Shown: positions 33,796-44,147 of the stretch, piece by piece | Position numbering within the stretch: position 1 is the stretch's first letter | Layout: every line of letters starts with the position of its first letter | Origin: Modicisalibacter coralii | GTDB lineage: Bacteria; Pseudomonadota; Gammaproteobacteria; Pseudomonadales; Halomonadaceae | Reading direction: 5' to 3' | Length of the DNA: 64,000 nt | Assembly (NCBI RefSeq): GCF_004117855.1 | Contig: NZ_QWBW01000012.1 | Location: 1-64,000 of the forward strand | The notes under the pieces: model-generated | Seen by the model: only the letters and a program-made list of their open reading frames with translations | Database searches by the model: none | Told to the model about the DNA's origin: nothing | Position numbers and translations under genes: made by a program

Positions 33796-34590
33796 TCAGC
33801 CGTTACTACCCTCATGCTTGGCCACGAGATCCAACCCGACCACCCGCCCGTGCCAGCTGTCGTTCCGGCGGGTGGCGATAACGAGCGCGTCATGGTCATC
33901 GGCTACGGCCAATGGGCCTGAATCGGTCCAGAAGCCGCTGCCCCCGATCGCCGTCATGCCGCCGCCGACGCCGTTGTGGTTGGCCATGCCGACCAGCATG
34001 GCATAGCGCTCGGCGATCTCGGCCAGGCGCCGGGTATCGGCGTCATAGCCGCCCGCGGTGATCAAGGCGGCGGCGAGATAGACGGTCGCGCCCAGCGATG
34101 CACACTCGTCCCCATGCGCAGGGGCGTTGGTATCGGCACAGATGGCGAAGGCCACACGCTCACCGCCGATTTCGCAAACGATCTGCGTCTCGCCGACCTC
34201 GAAAGCGGCCTCTTCCCCGGGATGCAGATAGCGCTTGGCATAGGTCAGAGGCTCACCGCCCGCCGGGTCGAAGATCACCACCCCGACCCGGGGCCGGGTT
34301 TCACCGTTCAGCGGCAGCCCCGCCACCACGTGCATGCCGCAGCGCTCGGCCGCTGCACGCAATGGCGCCAGACGCGCGCTGCGCGGCGACAAGGCCAGCG
34401 CGGCGGCCAGACCGGGCTCGTAGCCGGTCAACGAGAGTTCGGGAAACACCAGCAGCGAGACACCTTGGCGTGCGGCCGCCTCGACCGCCGCCACGTGCCT
34501 CGCCAGATTGGCGTCGAGATCGCCGGCCTGCGCCGCCAGCTGCGCCAGGCCGATCACCAGCTCGGATCGCGAAGACGTCGCCTCAGTCAT
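33796..34590 (-). CDS. Carbon-nitrogen hydrolase (nitrilase superfamily)
   Basis: 264 residues with the three catalytic residues of the superfamily in order: Glu in [10 protein letters not shown] (about 50), Lys in [10 protein letters not shown] (about 120) and Cys in [11 protein letters not shown] (about 151). Members hydrolyse nitriles, amides or carbamoyl compounds; this sequence most resembles aliphatic amidase/omega-amidase-like members rather than true nitrilases. Its start overlaps the end of pyrC by 8 bp, so the two are co-transcribed. Confidence 0.83.
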   Translation of the reverse strand: MTEATSSRSELVIGLAQLAAQAGDLDANLARHVAAVEAAARQGVSLLVFPELSLTGYEPGLAAALALSPRSARLAPLRAAAERCGMHVVAGLPLNGETRPRVGVVIFDPAGGEPLTYAKRYLHPGEEAAFEVGETQIVCEIGGERVAFAICADTNAPAHGDECASLGATVYLAAALITAGGYDADTRRLAEIAERYAMLVGMANHNGVGGGMTAIGGSGFWTDSGPLAVADDHDALVIATRRNDSWHGRVVGLDLVAKHEGSNG

Positions 34591-35635
34591 TCAGCGTCGT
34601 CTTCCAGGTCAGCGATTCACCGGCCTTGTAGGGTATGAAAGTGTTCTCGCCCTCGCCCACGCTGGGCGCCACCGGCGTGGGCCGGCGCGTCAGCGTGACG
34701 GTGCCTTCATTCAGCGGCAGACGGTAGAAACGCGGGCCGTTCTCGGAGCAGAAGGCTTCGAAGTGATCGAGCGCCCCCTCCTGCTCGAAGACATCGGCGT
34801 AGACCGACAGCGCCGCCTCGGCATTGAACACTCCGGCGCAGCCGCAGGCGGTCTCCTTGGCGGCACACACGTGCGGCGCGGAGTCGGTGCCGAGGAAGAA
34901 GCGCGGATGACCGCTGGCCACCGCGCGGCGCAGGGCCGCCTGATGCTCCTGACGCTTGAGAATCGGCAGGCAGTAGAGGTGCGGGCGGATACCGCCGACC
35001 AGCATGTCGTTGCGGTTCTGGGCCAGGTGCTGCGGGGTCAGGGTGGCGCCCAGATACTCATCGCCCTCGAGCACGAACTGGGCCGCATCCTTGGTGGTGA
35101 TGTGCTCGAACACCACGCGTAGCTCGGGGAACTGGCGGCGGATATCGCTCATCACCTCATCGATGAAGACCTTCTCGCGGTCGAAGATATCGATCTCGCC
35201 CCGCGTCACCTCGCCGTGTACCAGCAGCGGCATGCCGATGCGCTGCATCGTCTCCAGCAACGGGTAGACGTCGCTGATGCGCTTGACCCCGTGCTGGGAG
35301 TTGGTGGTGGCGTTGGCCGGATAGAGCTTGGCCGCAGTGAAGACGCCTTCGGCGTGTCCACGGGTCAGCGTCTCGGCGCTCACGCTCTCGTTGAGATAGC
35401 AGGTCATCAGCGGGGTGAAGTCGTGACCGGTGGGCAGCGCGGCAAGAATACGCTCACGATAGGCCGCGGCGGCCTCGACCGTGGTCACCGGCGGCGCCAG
35501 GTTGGGCATGACGATGGCGCGGGCAAAGGTCGCGCTGGTGTAGGGCAGCACGGTGCGGGTGATCGCGTCGTCGCGCAGGTGCAGGTGCCAGTCGTCGGGG
35601 CGGCGGAGGGTGAGCGTGTCGGGCGCGGCGGTCAT
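34583..35635 (-). CDS. pyrC: Dihydroorotase
   Basis: 350 residues, the size of class II (E. coli PyrC-type) dihydroorotases. It shows the metal-binding [10 protein letters not shown] near residue 15, the carboxylated Lys in [12 protein letters not shown] (about 103), His residues in LLVHGEVT and FEHITTKDA, and the catalytic Asp in FLGTDSAPH. It closes carbamoyl aspartate to dihydroorotate, the third step of pyrimidine synthesis. Followed in the same transcript by the nitrilase-like gene. Confidence 0.95.
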   Translation of the reverse strand: MTAAPDTLTLRRPDDWHLHLRDDAITRTVLPYTSATFARAIVMPNLAPPVTTVEAAAAYRERILAALPTGHDFTPLMTCYLNESVSAETLTRGHAEGVFTAAKLYPANATTNSQHGVKRISDVYPLLETMQRIGMPLLVHGEVTRGEIDIFDREKVFIDEVMSDIRRQFPELRVVFEHITTKDAAQFVLEGDEYLGATLTPQHLAQNRNDMLVGGIRPHLYCLPILKRQEHQAALRRAVASGHPRFFLGTDSAPHVCAAKETACGCAGVFNAEAALSVYADVFEQEGALDHFEAFCSENGPRFYRLPLNEGTVTLTRRPTPVAPSVGEGENTFIPYKAGESLTWKTTLND

Positions 35636-35803
35636 CGGAAACTCCTGGCAGGGGGTGAACGAGGGGCCCGTAGCATATCAGAGCGCGGTGCCCCGGGCGC
35701 GGCGGCTCTCCAAGGCGGCTCCGTCGCGCCGCCGCTTGGGCGCACGGCCGCTAGTCGTGGCGCCCGATATCAGCGTAAGACCTCGGCCCGCCCCACCGGA
35801 CCA

Positions 35804-36199
35804 TCACTCCGGGGCATGGCAAACGGCCTCCACGTTGTTGCCATCCGGATCGATCAAAAAAGCGCCGTAGTAGTTCTCGTGATACAGCGGGCGCAGGCCG
35901 GGCTTGCCGTTGTCGCTGCCACCGTTGGCCATGCCCTGGCGATGGAACTCCTCGACCTCTGCCCGGGACGGCGCCGAGAACGCCACGTGCCGGGGCGTGA
36001 AGCGCACCTTGCTTTCGATGACCCAGTAGGAAGGCTTGCCGTCGCGGCCGAAGGCACACATTCTCTGGGTTGGGAAATCCTGATTCCACTCCGCCACGAA
36101 CTCCGTTTGCACGGAATACCCCAGCGGCGCAAACACCGCCTCGTAGAATGATTTTGTCGCGCCGTAATCCGTGGCATAGGTACTGATATGGTCAAACAT
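35804..36199 (-). CDS. VOC (glyoxalase/bleomycin resistance/dioxygenase) family protein
   Basis: 131 residues in two beta-alpha-beta-beta-beta modules: FDHISTYATDYGATKSFYEA at the start and RPLYHENYYGAFLIDPDGNNVEAVCH at the end, with the metal His/Glu candidates at each. Small members of this group have unknown substrates. GGGGAG precedes the start at 36199. It lies next to a repeat element. Confidence 0.83.
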   Translation of the reverse strand: MFDHISTYATDYGATKSFYEAVFAPLGYSVQTEFVAEWNQDFPTQRMCAFGRDGKPSYWVIESKVRFTPRHVAFSAPSRAEVEEFHRQGMANGGSDNGKPGLRPLYHENYYGAFLIDPDGNNVEAVCHAPE

Positions 36200-36217
36200 G
36201 GTCTCTCCCCAAGCTCT

Positions 36218-36433
36218 GTCTGAAAAATCGACGAGCGATGGCCAGACAAGGCAAAAATTGACGAAAAAGCGGAGTTTACAAACCGTAAATGAGCATTTTG
36301 AGTCAAATTTTAACGCCGTATGGGCGAGCGCAGACATTTTTCAGACCCAGCGTAAGGGATTATGACACTGCACGAGAGCTTACTTTAGGCTTTGTACGAA
36401 AAACTGCCTTCGCTCGTCGACTTTTCGTACAAA
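36218..36433. repeat. Intergenic repeat element with nested inverted ends
   Basis: GTCTGAAAAAT (36218-36228) is exactly inverted at 36336-36346 (ATTTTTCAGAC), and TTTGTACGAAAA (36391-36402) is exactly inverted at 36422-36433. In addition TCGACGAGCGATGGCCAG near the left end (36228-36245) recurs as an imperfect reverse complement near the right end (around 36404-36421, GTCGACGAGCGAAGGCAG on the minus strand). The element fills the gap between the VOC and MFS genes, codes for nothing and is AT-rich. It looks like a non-autonomous mobile or structured RNA repeat; the right hairpin could also end transcription of the MFS gene. Confidence 0.6.
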
Positions 36434-36448
36434 CCCATGCCATACGAC

Positions 36449-37642
36449 TTACCCTTTCACCCCGCCTTGACCGCCAGTACGCCACAGCAACACAAGCGCC
36501 ACGCAACAGAGCAGCGCCACCGCGCCGGAAAACCCCACTCCGGTGGCCGCCAGGCCGATCGTCCGTGACACCAGGCCGATGCCCACCACCGGGATCGACA
36601 GCGCCACGTAGGCGACGACGAAGAAGGTCGAGGTTACCGCGCCGCGATGCGCGGCGGGGCTCGCCGCGGCGAGCGCCCCCAGTCCGGCGCGAAAGGCCAC
36701 CCCCTGGCCGAGTCCGGCGATGAGCGCCCCGCACAGGAAGGTAGCCAGCGAAGCCAGGGCGATGCCCGCGCCGATCGTCAGCGCGCCGACGAGCATCACC
36801 GCACAGCCCAGCGGCAGGCGCCACGCCGCGTCGACCCGCCCCTGCAGCCACTGCCCCAGGGTCGAGGCGAAGAACACCACCCCGGCGACCAGCCCGATCA
36901 GCGCCAGATTGGTCTGGCCCAGCACCTGCTTCATGAATGCCGGCACGGTGGCGGTGAAGAAGCCCAGCACCGCAAAGCCGGCGAACCCGGCGATCGCCGC
37001 CGGCACGAAGACGCCGCGCACCGACTCGGGCACGCTCAGCCGCTGGAACTCGAGGCGCGGACGCGGCGGCCGCTCGACCGTCTCCGGGGCGCGCCACACC
37101 GCCAGCACGCCGAGCACGGCCAGCGCCAGATGCAGCGCATAGGGCAGGTGCAGCGGCCAGGGCGCGTATTCGCCGAGCAACCCGGCGCATACCGGCCCCA
37201 ACCCCAGGCCGCCCATGTTGACCGCGGTGGCGACTAAGGTCGCGCGACGCTTCCATGCCTCGGGGGCCAGCTCGATCACCGCCACCGTGGCCGTGCCGGT
37301 GAAGATGCCCGCCGAGACACCCGAGATCACCCGCGCGATCAACAGCAGCGGCAGTGAACCGGCGAGCAGGAACACCGCGTCGCTGAGCACGCTCGCGGCG
37401 AGCCCGGCGAGCAGCAGCGGTCGGCGGCCAAGCTGATCCGACCAGCGCCCGGTGACCAGCAGCGCGCCGATCACGCCCACGGCATAGGCGGCGAAGATCA
37501 CCGTGATGGTCAGCTGCGAGAAGCCGAAGGCGTCCCGGTAGATCGGGTACAGGGGCGTCGGCAGGGTGGTGCCGAGCATGGTCAGCAGGAAGGCGGCGGC
37601 ACCGCCGACGAAGGCGAAGGGCGAGACTGGGCGTTGGCTCAT
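36449..37642 (-). CDS. MFS transporter
   Basis: 397 residues, about 12 hydrophobic segments. Motif A-like loop GRWSDQLGRRPLLLAG after segment 2 and RVISGVSAGIFTGTATVAVIEL in segment 4 are typical of DHA1-type exporters. Substrate unknown. AAGGA precedes the start at 37642; an extension further upstream is unlikely. It is divergent from gmk. Confidence 0.83.
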   Translation of the reverse strand: MSQRPVSPFAFVGGAAAFLLTMLGTTLPTPLYPIYRDAFGFSQLTITVIFAAYAVGVIGALLVTGRWSDQLGRRPLLLAGLAASVLSDAVFLLAGSLPLLLIARVISGVSAGIFTGTATVAVIELAPEAWKRRATLVATAVNMGGLGLGPVCAGLLGEYAPWPLHLPYALHLALAVLGVLAVWRAPETVERPPRPRLEFQRLSVPESVRGVFVPAAIAGFAGFAVLGFFTATVPAFMKQVLGQTNLALIGLVAGVVFFASTLGQWLQGRVDAAWRLPLGCAVMLVGALTIGAGIALASLATFLCGALIAGLGQGVAFRAGLGALAAASPAAHRGAVTSTFFVVAYVALSIPVVGIGLVSRTIGLAATGVGFSGAVALLCCVALVLLWRTGGQGGVKG

Positions 37643-37730
37643 GGGTGTCCTTGCAGGGCAGCGCCGTACGGCGCGGGTGGGCGACGAGTCGACCCGCAAC
37701 AGTGTAGTGGTCACGACCAATGTGCGATAA

Positions 37731-38405
<675 letters not shown>

Positions 38406-38421
38406 ACTCATCTGTCCTACC

Positions 38422-38440
38422 GCGCGATCATCGATCGCGC
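38422..38440 (+). repeat. Stem-loop between gmk and rpoZ
   Basis: GCGCGATC (38422-38429), a 3-nt loop, and GATCGCGC (38433-38440) form a perfect 8-bp stem. No T run follows, so it is not a clear intrinsic terminator. It may set the ratio of gmk to rpoZ transcript or be a processing site. Confidence 0.4.
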
Positions 38441-38480
38441 CCGCGAATCACGCTCTCAAGCTCAAGCAGGAATACCGTTC

Positions 38481-38735
38481 ATGGCGCGAGTTACCGTAGA
38501 AGACTGTCTCGACCACGTCGAAAATCGTTTCAAGCTGGTGATGATCTCCACCCAGCGCGCGCGCCAGCTGGCTCGCGGCACCCGCGACGCCCAGTTGCCG
38601 TGGGAAAACGACAAGCCCACCGTGATGGCGCTGCGCGAGATCGCCGCCGGCAAGATCGACGAAAACGTGCTCGACGAGCCGGTCGAGGCGCCGGTGCGGC
38701 CGCGGCCCGAACCGAGCATCGATCCCGAGGCCTGA
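38481..38735 (+). CDS. rpoZ: DNA-directed RNA polymerase omega subunit
   Basis: 84 residues. The N-terminal [20 protein letters not shown] and the following ARQLARG and [15 protein letters not shown] segments match omega throughout. It binds the beta-prime subunit and aids assembly and ppGpp response. AGGA lies upstream of the start. It lies between gmk and spoT, as is usual. Confidence 0.97.
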   Translation: MARVTVEDCLDHVENRFKLVMISTQRARQLARGTRDAQLPWENDKPTVMALREIAAGKIDENVLDEPVEAPVRPRPEPSIDPEA

Positions 38736-38830
38736 CCGCGGGCTCACGGCGTCACGTCCGACGACCACACCGCACGCCCGTGATCCGGGCCGGTGCCCGA
38801 CCACGAGGTTGCTGATCATAGGCGCGCTGC

Positions 38831-40972
38831 ATGTTTACCATCGATGACCTGGCCGACCGCCTCGGCGGATATCTCCCGCAGGACGAGATCCAGCAGGTCA
38901 AGCGTGCCTTCTACTACGCCGAGCAGGCCCACGACGGCCAGCGGCGGCGTTCCGGCGAGCCCTACGTCACCCATCCGCTGGCGGTCTCCAACATCCTCGC
39001 CAACATGCACATGGACCATCAGAGCCTGATGGCCGCCATGCTGCACGACGTGATCGAGGATACCGGGGTGACCAAGGAGGCCCTGGCCGCGCAGTTCGGC
39101 GAGGCGGTGGCGGAACTGGTCGACGGCGTCTCCAAGCTCACCCAGATCACCTTCGAGGACAAGGCGGTCGCCCAGGCCGAGAATTTCCAGAAGATGGTGA
39201 TGGCGATGTCCCAGGACATCCGGGTGATCATCGTCAAGCTCGCCGACCGCCTGCACAACATGCGCACCCTGGGGGCGCTGCGCCCCGACAAGAAGCGGCG
39301 CATCGCCCGCGAGACGCTGGAGATCTACGCCCGCATCGCCGGCCGGCTGGGCATCAACACCATCCGCGTCGAGCTCGAGGATCTCTCCTTCCAGGCGCTG
39401 TATCCGATGCGTGCCGAACGCATCAAGCGTGCCGTGTCGAAGGCCCGCGGCAACCGCCGGACGATGATCCGCCAGGTCCAGAACAGCCTGCAGAACTGCC
39501 TCGACGACGACGGCCTGCCGGGCACCGTGGTGGGCCGCCAGAAGCACCTGCTGTCGATCTATCGCAAGATGCGCGACCAGCGCAAGTCGTTCGCCGAGAT
39601 CATGGACGTGTTCGGCTTTCGCATCATCACCGACGACGTCGATACCTGCTATCGCATCCTCGGCGCGGTGCACAACCTCTACAAGCCGGTGCCCGGGCGC
39701 TTCAAGGATTACATCGCGATCCCCAAGGCCAATGGCTACCAGAGCCTGCACACCACGCTGTTCGGCGCCAACGGCATGCCCATCGAGGTGCAGATCCGCA
39801 CCCGCGAGATGGAGGCGATGGCCAACAACGGCATCGCCGCGCACTGGCTGTACAAGGCCGGTCAGACCGAACGGCCGATCGCCGCCGGCAGTCACGCCCG
39901 GGCACGGGAGTGGGTGCGCGGCCTGCTCGAGATGCAGCGCCACGCCGGCAACCCACTGGAGTTCATCGAGCACGTCAAGAACGACCTGTTCCCCGACGAC
40001 ATCTACGTGTTCACGCCCAAGGGCGACATCATGGAGCTGCCCCAGGGGGCCACGGCGGTGGACTTCGCCTACATGGTCCACACCGACATCGGCAACAGCT
40101 GCATCGCGTGTCGCATCGACCGCCACCTGGCGCCGCTGTCGAGCCGCCTGGAGAGTGGCCAGACCCTGGAGATCATCACCGCCCCGGGGGCGCGACCCAA
40201 TCTCGCCTGGCTGAATTTCGTGGTCACCGCCAAGGCGCGTTCGGCGATCCGTCACGCGCTCAAGAACCAGCAACGCACCGAGTCGATCCAGCTCGGTCGG
40301 CGGCTGCTCAACAAGGCGCTGGCCGATTTCGAGACCAGCCTCGAGGAGCTGCCCGAGATGCGCCTGCCGGCGGTGCTCGACGACCTCGAGATCCGCAGCG
40401 TCGACGACCTGCTCGAGTCGATCGGCATGGGCACCCGCATGGCCTACGCCATCGCCCGGCAACTGGCGGAGGCGCCGGCCGGCCTGGAAGCCTCCCGGCC
40501 GTCCGCCGGCGACGGCTCATCGGCCGCGCCGGTGCTGATCAGCGGCACCGAGGGCATGGTGCTGAGCTTCGCGCGCTGCTGTCATCCGCTGCCCGGCGAT
40601 CCGATCATCGGCCATCTCTCGGTGGGCAAGGGAATCGTCGTCCACCGGGTGGACTGCCGCAACCTCGACGATTTCAAGCGCGACGACCCCGACAAGCTGT
40701 TCACCCTGGAGTGGGCCCAGGACATCAGCGGCGACTTCCCGGTGGGCCTGCGTATCGAGATGGAGACGCGCCGCGGCCTGGTCGCCGAACTGGCTGGCCT
40801 GGTCACCGATGCCGATGCCAACATCGAGCGCATCGGCATCGAGGAGCGCGACGCCCGGCTGTCGATCGTCAACCTGACGCTGGCGGTGCGCGACCGGGTG
40901 CACCTGGCCAGTATCATCAAGCGGATTCGTCACCAGCCGCACGTCGGCCGGATCAGCCGCATCCGCAACTGA
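38831..40972 (+). CDS. spoT: Bifunctional (p)ppGpp synthetase/hydrolase SpoT
   Basis: 713 residues with the full order: HD hydrolase domain (HPLAVSNILANM, MLHDVIEDTGVT, about 40-140), synthetase domain (FGFRIITDDVDTCYRILG, about 235-345), TGS (IYVFTPKGDIMELPQGATAVDFAY, about 390-450), a helical part and a C-terminal ACT domain (about 635-710). The hydrolase motif HD is intact, so it degrades and probably makes ppGpp in response to starvation signals. Followed at once by a strong terminator. Confidence 0.96.
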   Translation: MFTIDDLADRLGGYLPQDEIQQVKRAFYYAEQAHDGQRRRSGEPYVTHPLAVSNILANMHMDHQSLMAAMLHDVIEDTGVTKEALAAQFGEAVAELVDGVSKLTQITFEDKAVAQAENFQKMVMAMSQDIRVIIVKLADRLHNMRTLGALRPDKKRRIARETLEIYARIAGRLGINTIRVELEDLSFQALYPMRAERIKRAVSKARGNRRTMIRQVQNSLQNCLDDDGLPGTVVGRQKHLLSIYRKMRDQRKSFAEIMDVFGFRIITDDVDTCYRILGAVHNLYKPVPGRFKDYIAIPKANGYQSLHTTLFGANGMPIEVQIRTREMEAMANNGIAAHWLYKAGQTERPIAAGSHARAREWVRGLLEMQRHAGNPLEFIEHVKNDLFPDDIYVFTPKGDIMELPQGATAVDFAYMVHTDIGNSCIACRIDRHLAPLSSRLESGQTLEIITAPGARPNLAWLNFVVTAKARSAIRHALKNQQRTESIQLGRRLLNKALADFETSLEELPEMRLPAVLDDLEIRSVDDLLESIGMGTRMAYAIARQLAEAPAGLEASRPSAGDGSSAAPVLISGTEGMVLSFARCCHPLPGDPIIGHLSVGKGIVVHRVDCRNLDDFKRDDPDKLFTLEWAQDISGDFPVGLRIEMETRRGLVAELAGLVTDADANIERIGIEERDARLSIVNLTLAVRDRVHLASIIKRIRHQPHVGRISRIRN

Positions 40973-40978
40973 CACCCA

Positions 40979-41017
40979 GCGCCCGTCCCGTCAGGCATGG
41001 CCTGGCGGGACGGGCGC
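40979..41017 (+). terminator. Intrinsic terminator after spoT
   Basis: GCGCCCGTCCCG (40979-40990) pairs perfectly with CGGGACGGGCGC (41006-41017), and the inner CAGGC/GCCTG continues the stem to a 3-nt loop. CGTGTTTTC follows. This is a very stable hairpin with a short T run immediately past the spoT stop. Confidence 0.85.
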
Positions 41018-41075
41018 CGTGTTTTCGGACGCCGCCCGGCAAAGACCGGGCACGACGCACTGAAGGAGTCTCGTC

Positions 41076-41465
41076 ATGAGCAACAAGGCCGTCATCCAGA
41101 CCGCCAAGGCGCCCGCCGCCATCGGTCCCTACTCCCAGGCCATCAAGGCCGGCAACACCGTCTACCTCTCCGGGCAGATCCCGCTCGACCCCGAGCGCAT
41201 GGAGATCGTCGCCGGCGACGTCAAGGCCCAGGCCCGCCAGGTGTTCACCAACCTCGCCGCCGTCTGCGAGGAAGCCGCCGGCTCGCTGCAGGACATCGTC
41301 AAGCTCAACCTCTACCTGGTGGACCTGGACAACTTCGCGCTGGTCAACGAAGTGATGGAGGAATTCTTCCAGCCGCCCTACCCGGCGCGCGCCGCGGTGG
41401 GCGTGAAGGCGCTGCCGAAGGGCAGTCAGGTCGAGGCGGAAGGCGTCATGGTCATCGGCGACTGA
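41076..41465 (+). CDS. ridA: RidA family reactive-intermediate deaminase
   Basis: 129 residues, full length. [20 protein letters not shown] near the N-terminus, the YPARAAVGV segment with the catalytic Arg (about 105) and the final VEAEGVMVI match RidA. It hydrolyses 2-aminoacrylate and similar enamines made by PLP enzymes. GGAG precedes the start. The neighbourhood spoT-ridA is common in gammaproteobacteria. Confidence 0.94.
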   Translation: MSNKAVIQTAKAPAAIGPYSQAIKAGNTVYLSGQIPLDPERMEIVAGDVKAQARQVFTNLAAVCEEAAGSLQDIVKLNLYLVDLDNFALVNEVMEEFFQPPYPARAAVGVKALPKGSQVEAEGVMVIGD

Positions 41466-41500
41466 GCGCCGCCGAACCGCTCGCTGCCGGACGCCGCCCC

Positions 41501-42493
41501 TCAGGCCAGCGTCCGGCTGGACATGACCGGCTGCTGCGCGGTTTCCGGTAGCTCGCCGCGCAGCTGGGTCACGTCCGCCCGCGGCGGCACCCCGAACATG
41601 CGGCTGTATTCGCGGCTGAAATGGGAGGGGCTGCTGTAGCCGACCCGGAAACTGGCCGTGGCCGCCTCCATCCCCTCGGCCAGCATCAGCCGACGCGCCT
41701 CGTGCAGGCGCAGGCGCTTCTGGAACTGCAGCGGCGACATCCGCGTCACCTGCTTGAAGCTGTGGAACAGCGACGACTCGCTCATGTTGACCAGCTCGGC
41801 GAGATCGCGCACTCGCAGCGGCTCCATGAAGCGCTCCTTGAGTACCGCAATCACCCGGGACATGCGCTGGGTCTGGCCGTCGGCCAGCGCGAACTTGCGC
41901 ATGTAGGGCGCCAGCTCGCCGACCAGCGCCCGGTAGAGAATCTCGCGCCGTACCAGCGGCGCCAGGATGGCGATGTCCCACGGCGTGTCGAGCAATCCGA
42001 CCAGTCTGGCCATCGCCTCCAGCATTCCCGCATCCGCCCTCGCCAGGCCGAGCCCGCAGACCCCATCCGGACACTCGTCCTCCGACGCCCGCGCCACCGG
42101 CGCGCCCATCGCCAGCATCAGGTCGGCGACCTCCTGAGCGTCGACCGTGAGCTTGATGCCCAGGTAAGGCTTCTGCGGCGAGGCATCGGTCACCTTGCCG
42201 AGAATCGGCAGCGGCACCGCCGAGACCATGCAGTTGAGCGGGCCATAGTCGATCTGGCGATCCCCCAGCCACACCGTCTTGGCACCCTGGGCGATCAGAC
42301 ACAGCGCCGGCTCGTAGACCCGCGAGCCCATGCAGCCGGTGGGCGAATCGGCACGCACCAGCTCGAGGCCGGGGACGGCACTGGCGATGAACCCCTCACC
42401 ATGGGCGTGATCGAGAATTCGACCCACGAGAGTATTCATCAATTCATCGAACGACGGCTCGGCTTGCCTGGAGATGGGCTGTGCGGCGGTCAC
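41501..42493 (-). CDS. AraC family regulator (AraC_N type)
   Basis: 330 residues from a GTG start at 42493 that has GGGAGAG at good distance; the first ATG (42439) has none. The N-terminal 160 residues are the AraC_N sensor (SRVYEPALCLIAQGAKTVWLG); the C-terminal part holds two helix-turn-helices (VRDLAELVNMSESSLFHSFK and the VGYSSPSHFSREYSRMFGVPP segment). It is divergent from the RND efflux genes with 21-bp-phased direct repeats in its upstream region, so it likely controls itself and perhaps that pump. Confidence 0.85.
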   Translation of the reverse strand: MTAAQPISRQAEPSFDELMNTLVGRILDHAHGEGFIASAVPGLELVRADSPTGCMGSRVYEPALCLIAQGAKTVWLGDRQIDYGPLNCMVSAVPLPILGKVTDASPQKPYLGIKLTVDAQEVADLMLAMGAPVARASEDECPDGVCGLGLARADAGMLEAMARLVGLLDTPWDIAILAPLVRREILYRALVGELAPYMRKFALADGQTQRMSRVIAVLKERFMEPLRVRDLAELVNMSESSLFHSFKQVTRMSPLQFQKRLRLHEARRLMLAEGMEAATASFRVGYSSPSHFSREYSRMFGVPPRADVTQLRGELPETAQQPVMSSRTLA

Positions 42494-42850
42494 GAATTCT
42501 CTCCCGAACTGGCAGATGGCAAAGCAACAGAGGGTGACCGGGAGTATAAGCCCGATTTCACGGCACTTGGCGGCAAAACGCCGAGCTTTGCAGGATTGGG
42601 CAAGCACGCCGAAGGATTCGACAATCCTCGCCGAGAATCGCGTCAGGCAAGACTCGACAGGCGACATCGGCACGGTGGCCGCTTCCTAGACCTCGGAGAA
42701 TCGGGCAAGCAATCGGGAGAAAACCGATAACGTCGTTCGCCGCGCCCCCGCTACAGTTCCCTTCCTGACTCCCGCCCCTCGTTCGACGACGGCGCTCCCC
42801 GGAGCGCGCACGGTCGCCGACGCCACCCTGACGAAAATGCGGAGCGAAGC
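42494..42850. promoter_or_regulatory. Divergent promoter region with phased AraC-type direct repeats
   Basis: AGGATTGGGCAA (42592-42603) and AGGATTCGACAA (42613-42624) are direct repeats exactly 21 bp apart, two helical turns, the spacing of AraC-type half-sites. A third similar site, AGAATCGGGCAA, lies at 42697-42708. The region separates the AraC gene from the RND adaptor gene and no ORF is credible inside it. Confidence 0.6.
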
Positions 42851-44050
42851 ATGAACGCGAGGATCCTTCAGGACACCGGCGGCAGCCGGAGGCCGGCGGC
42901 CCTGCTGCCGATATCGTTGTTGCTGGCGGCGCTGCTGCTGGCCGGCTGCGATGCCCACGGCGAGCCCCAGGCCGCTGCCCCGCCACCGCCCGAAGTCGAT
43001 GTCGCCACCGTCACGGCCGAGCCGATCACCCTCACCGAGACCTTCACCGGGCGCATCGAGGCGCCCGAGACCGTGGCACTACGCCCGCGGGTGAGCGGCT
43101 ATGTCGATGAGATCGCCTTCACCGAGGGCCAGCTGGTCAAGGCCGGCGACCTGCTGTTCCAGATCGACCCGCGCCCCTATGCGGCGCGCGTCGATGCCGC
43201 CAAGGCGGCCCTGGCCCAGGCGCGTAGCCAGCGTCAGCTCGCCGATGTCGAAGCCAGCCGCTCGCGCCGGCTGATCGGCCGCCACATGATCTCCCAGGAG
43301 CAGCACGACCAGCGCCAGGCAGCGGCCCAGGACGCCCGCGCGCGCGAAGCGCAGGCCCGCGCCGCGCTCACCAGCGCCGAACTCGACCTCGCGTACACCC
43401 GCGTCACCGCGCCGATCTCCGGGCGCATCGGGCGGGCGCTGGTCACCCGCGGCAACCTGGCCAGCGCCGACCAGACGCTGTTGACCACGCTGGTTTCGGT
43501 CGACCCGCTCTATGTCTACTTCGACAGCAACGAGAGCGGCGCCGAGAACACGCTGGCGAGCGTCGACCCCGACCACCCCGTGGCGGTGCGGGTGAGCCTC
43601 ACCGGCGAGAGCGGCTTCCCCCATCGCGGTCGGCTCGACTTCGTCGACAACCGTATCGATCCCACCACCGGCACCCTGACCTACCGCGCCGTGCTCGACA
43701 ATCCGGACGGGCGCATCCGCCCCGGCCAGTTCGCCCGCGTCGAGATGCCCGTCGCCGCGCTCACCGCGGCGCTGCTGATCGACCGCCAGGCGGTGCTGAC
43801 CAACCAGGATCGGCGCTTCGTCTATCGGGTGGCCGATGACAACAGCGTCACGCCGCAACCGGTGGTGACCGGCGCCGCGGTGGGCGACCGAGTGGTGATC
43901 CGCGACGGTCTCGCCCCGGGAGACCGCATCGTGGTCAACGGCACCCAGAAGATCTACGCCCCCGGCATGACCATCTCACCGCATCCGGTCGACCCACGAC
44001 CGACCGACCCGCAGCCGGCGGCCCAGGGCGCGCTCGCCGCGCGCTCTTGA
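42851..44050 (+). CDS. RND efflux periplasmic adaptor (MexA/AcrA family)
   Basis: 399 residues. It is a lipoprotein: a signal peptide ends in LLLAGC (Cys near residue 35). The mature part has the lipoyl half (VSGYVDEIAFTEGQLVKAGDLLF), an alpha hairpin (about 100-175, AKAALAQARSQRQLADVEAS), the second lipoyl half (LAYTRVTAPISGRIGRALVTRGNL) and beta-barrel plus membrane-proximal domains. It joins an RND pump to an outer-membrane channel; no channel gene is present. The pump gene follows at 97 bp but is broken. Confidence 0.9.
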   Translation: MNARILQDTGGSRRPAALLPISLLLAALLLAGCDAHGEPQAAAPPPPEVDVATVTAEPITLTETFTGRIEAPETVALRPRVSGYVDEIAFTEGQLVKAGDLLFQIDPRPYAARVDAAKAALAQARSQRQLADVEASRSRRLIGRHMISQEQHDQRQAAAQDARAREAQARAALTSAELDLAYTRVTAPISGRIGRALVTRGNLASADQTLLTTLVSVDPLYVYFDSNESGAENTLASVDPDHPVAVRVSLTGESGFPHRGRLDFVDNRIDPTTGTLTYRAVLDNPDGRIRPGQFARVEMPVAALTAALLIDRQAVLTNQDRRFVYRVADDNSVTPQPVVTGAAVGDRVVIRDGLAPGDRIVVNGTQKIYAPGMTISPHPVDPRPTDPQPAAQGALAARS

Positions 44051-44147
44051 CAGGCGGCGGCGCTCACCACGCGCCGCCTGCGCCAACCATTCCCGGGAAC
44101 GACGACAAGCGGCGGGCATCGCATCCGCCGCACAGGAGCCCCAAGGC

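Noticed and set aside
38816-40462. A long minus-strand frame opposite spoT
   Set aside because: The spoT domains are unmistakable on the plus strand; the antisense protein shows no motif.
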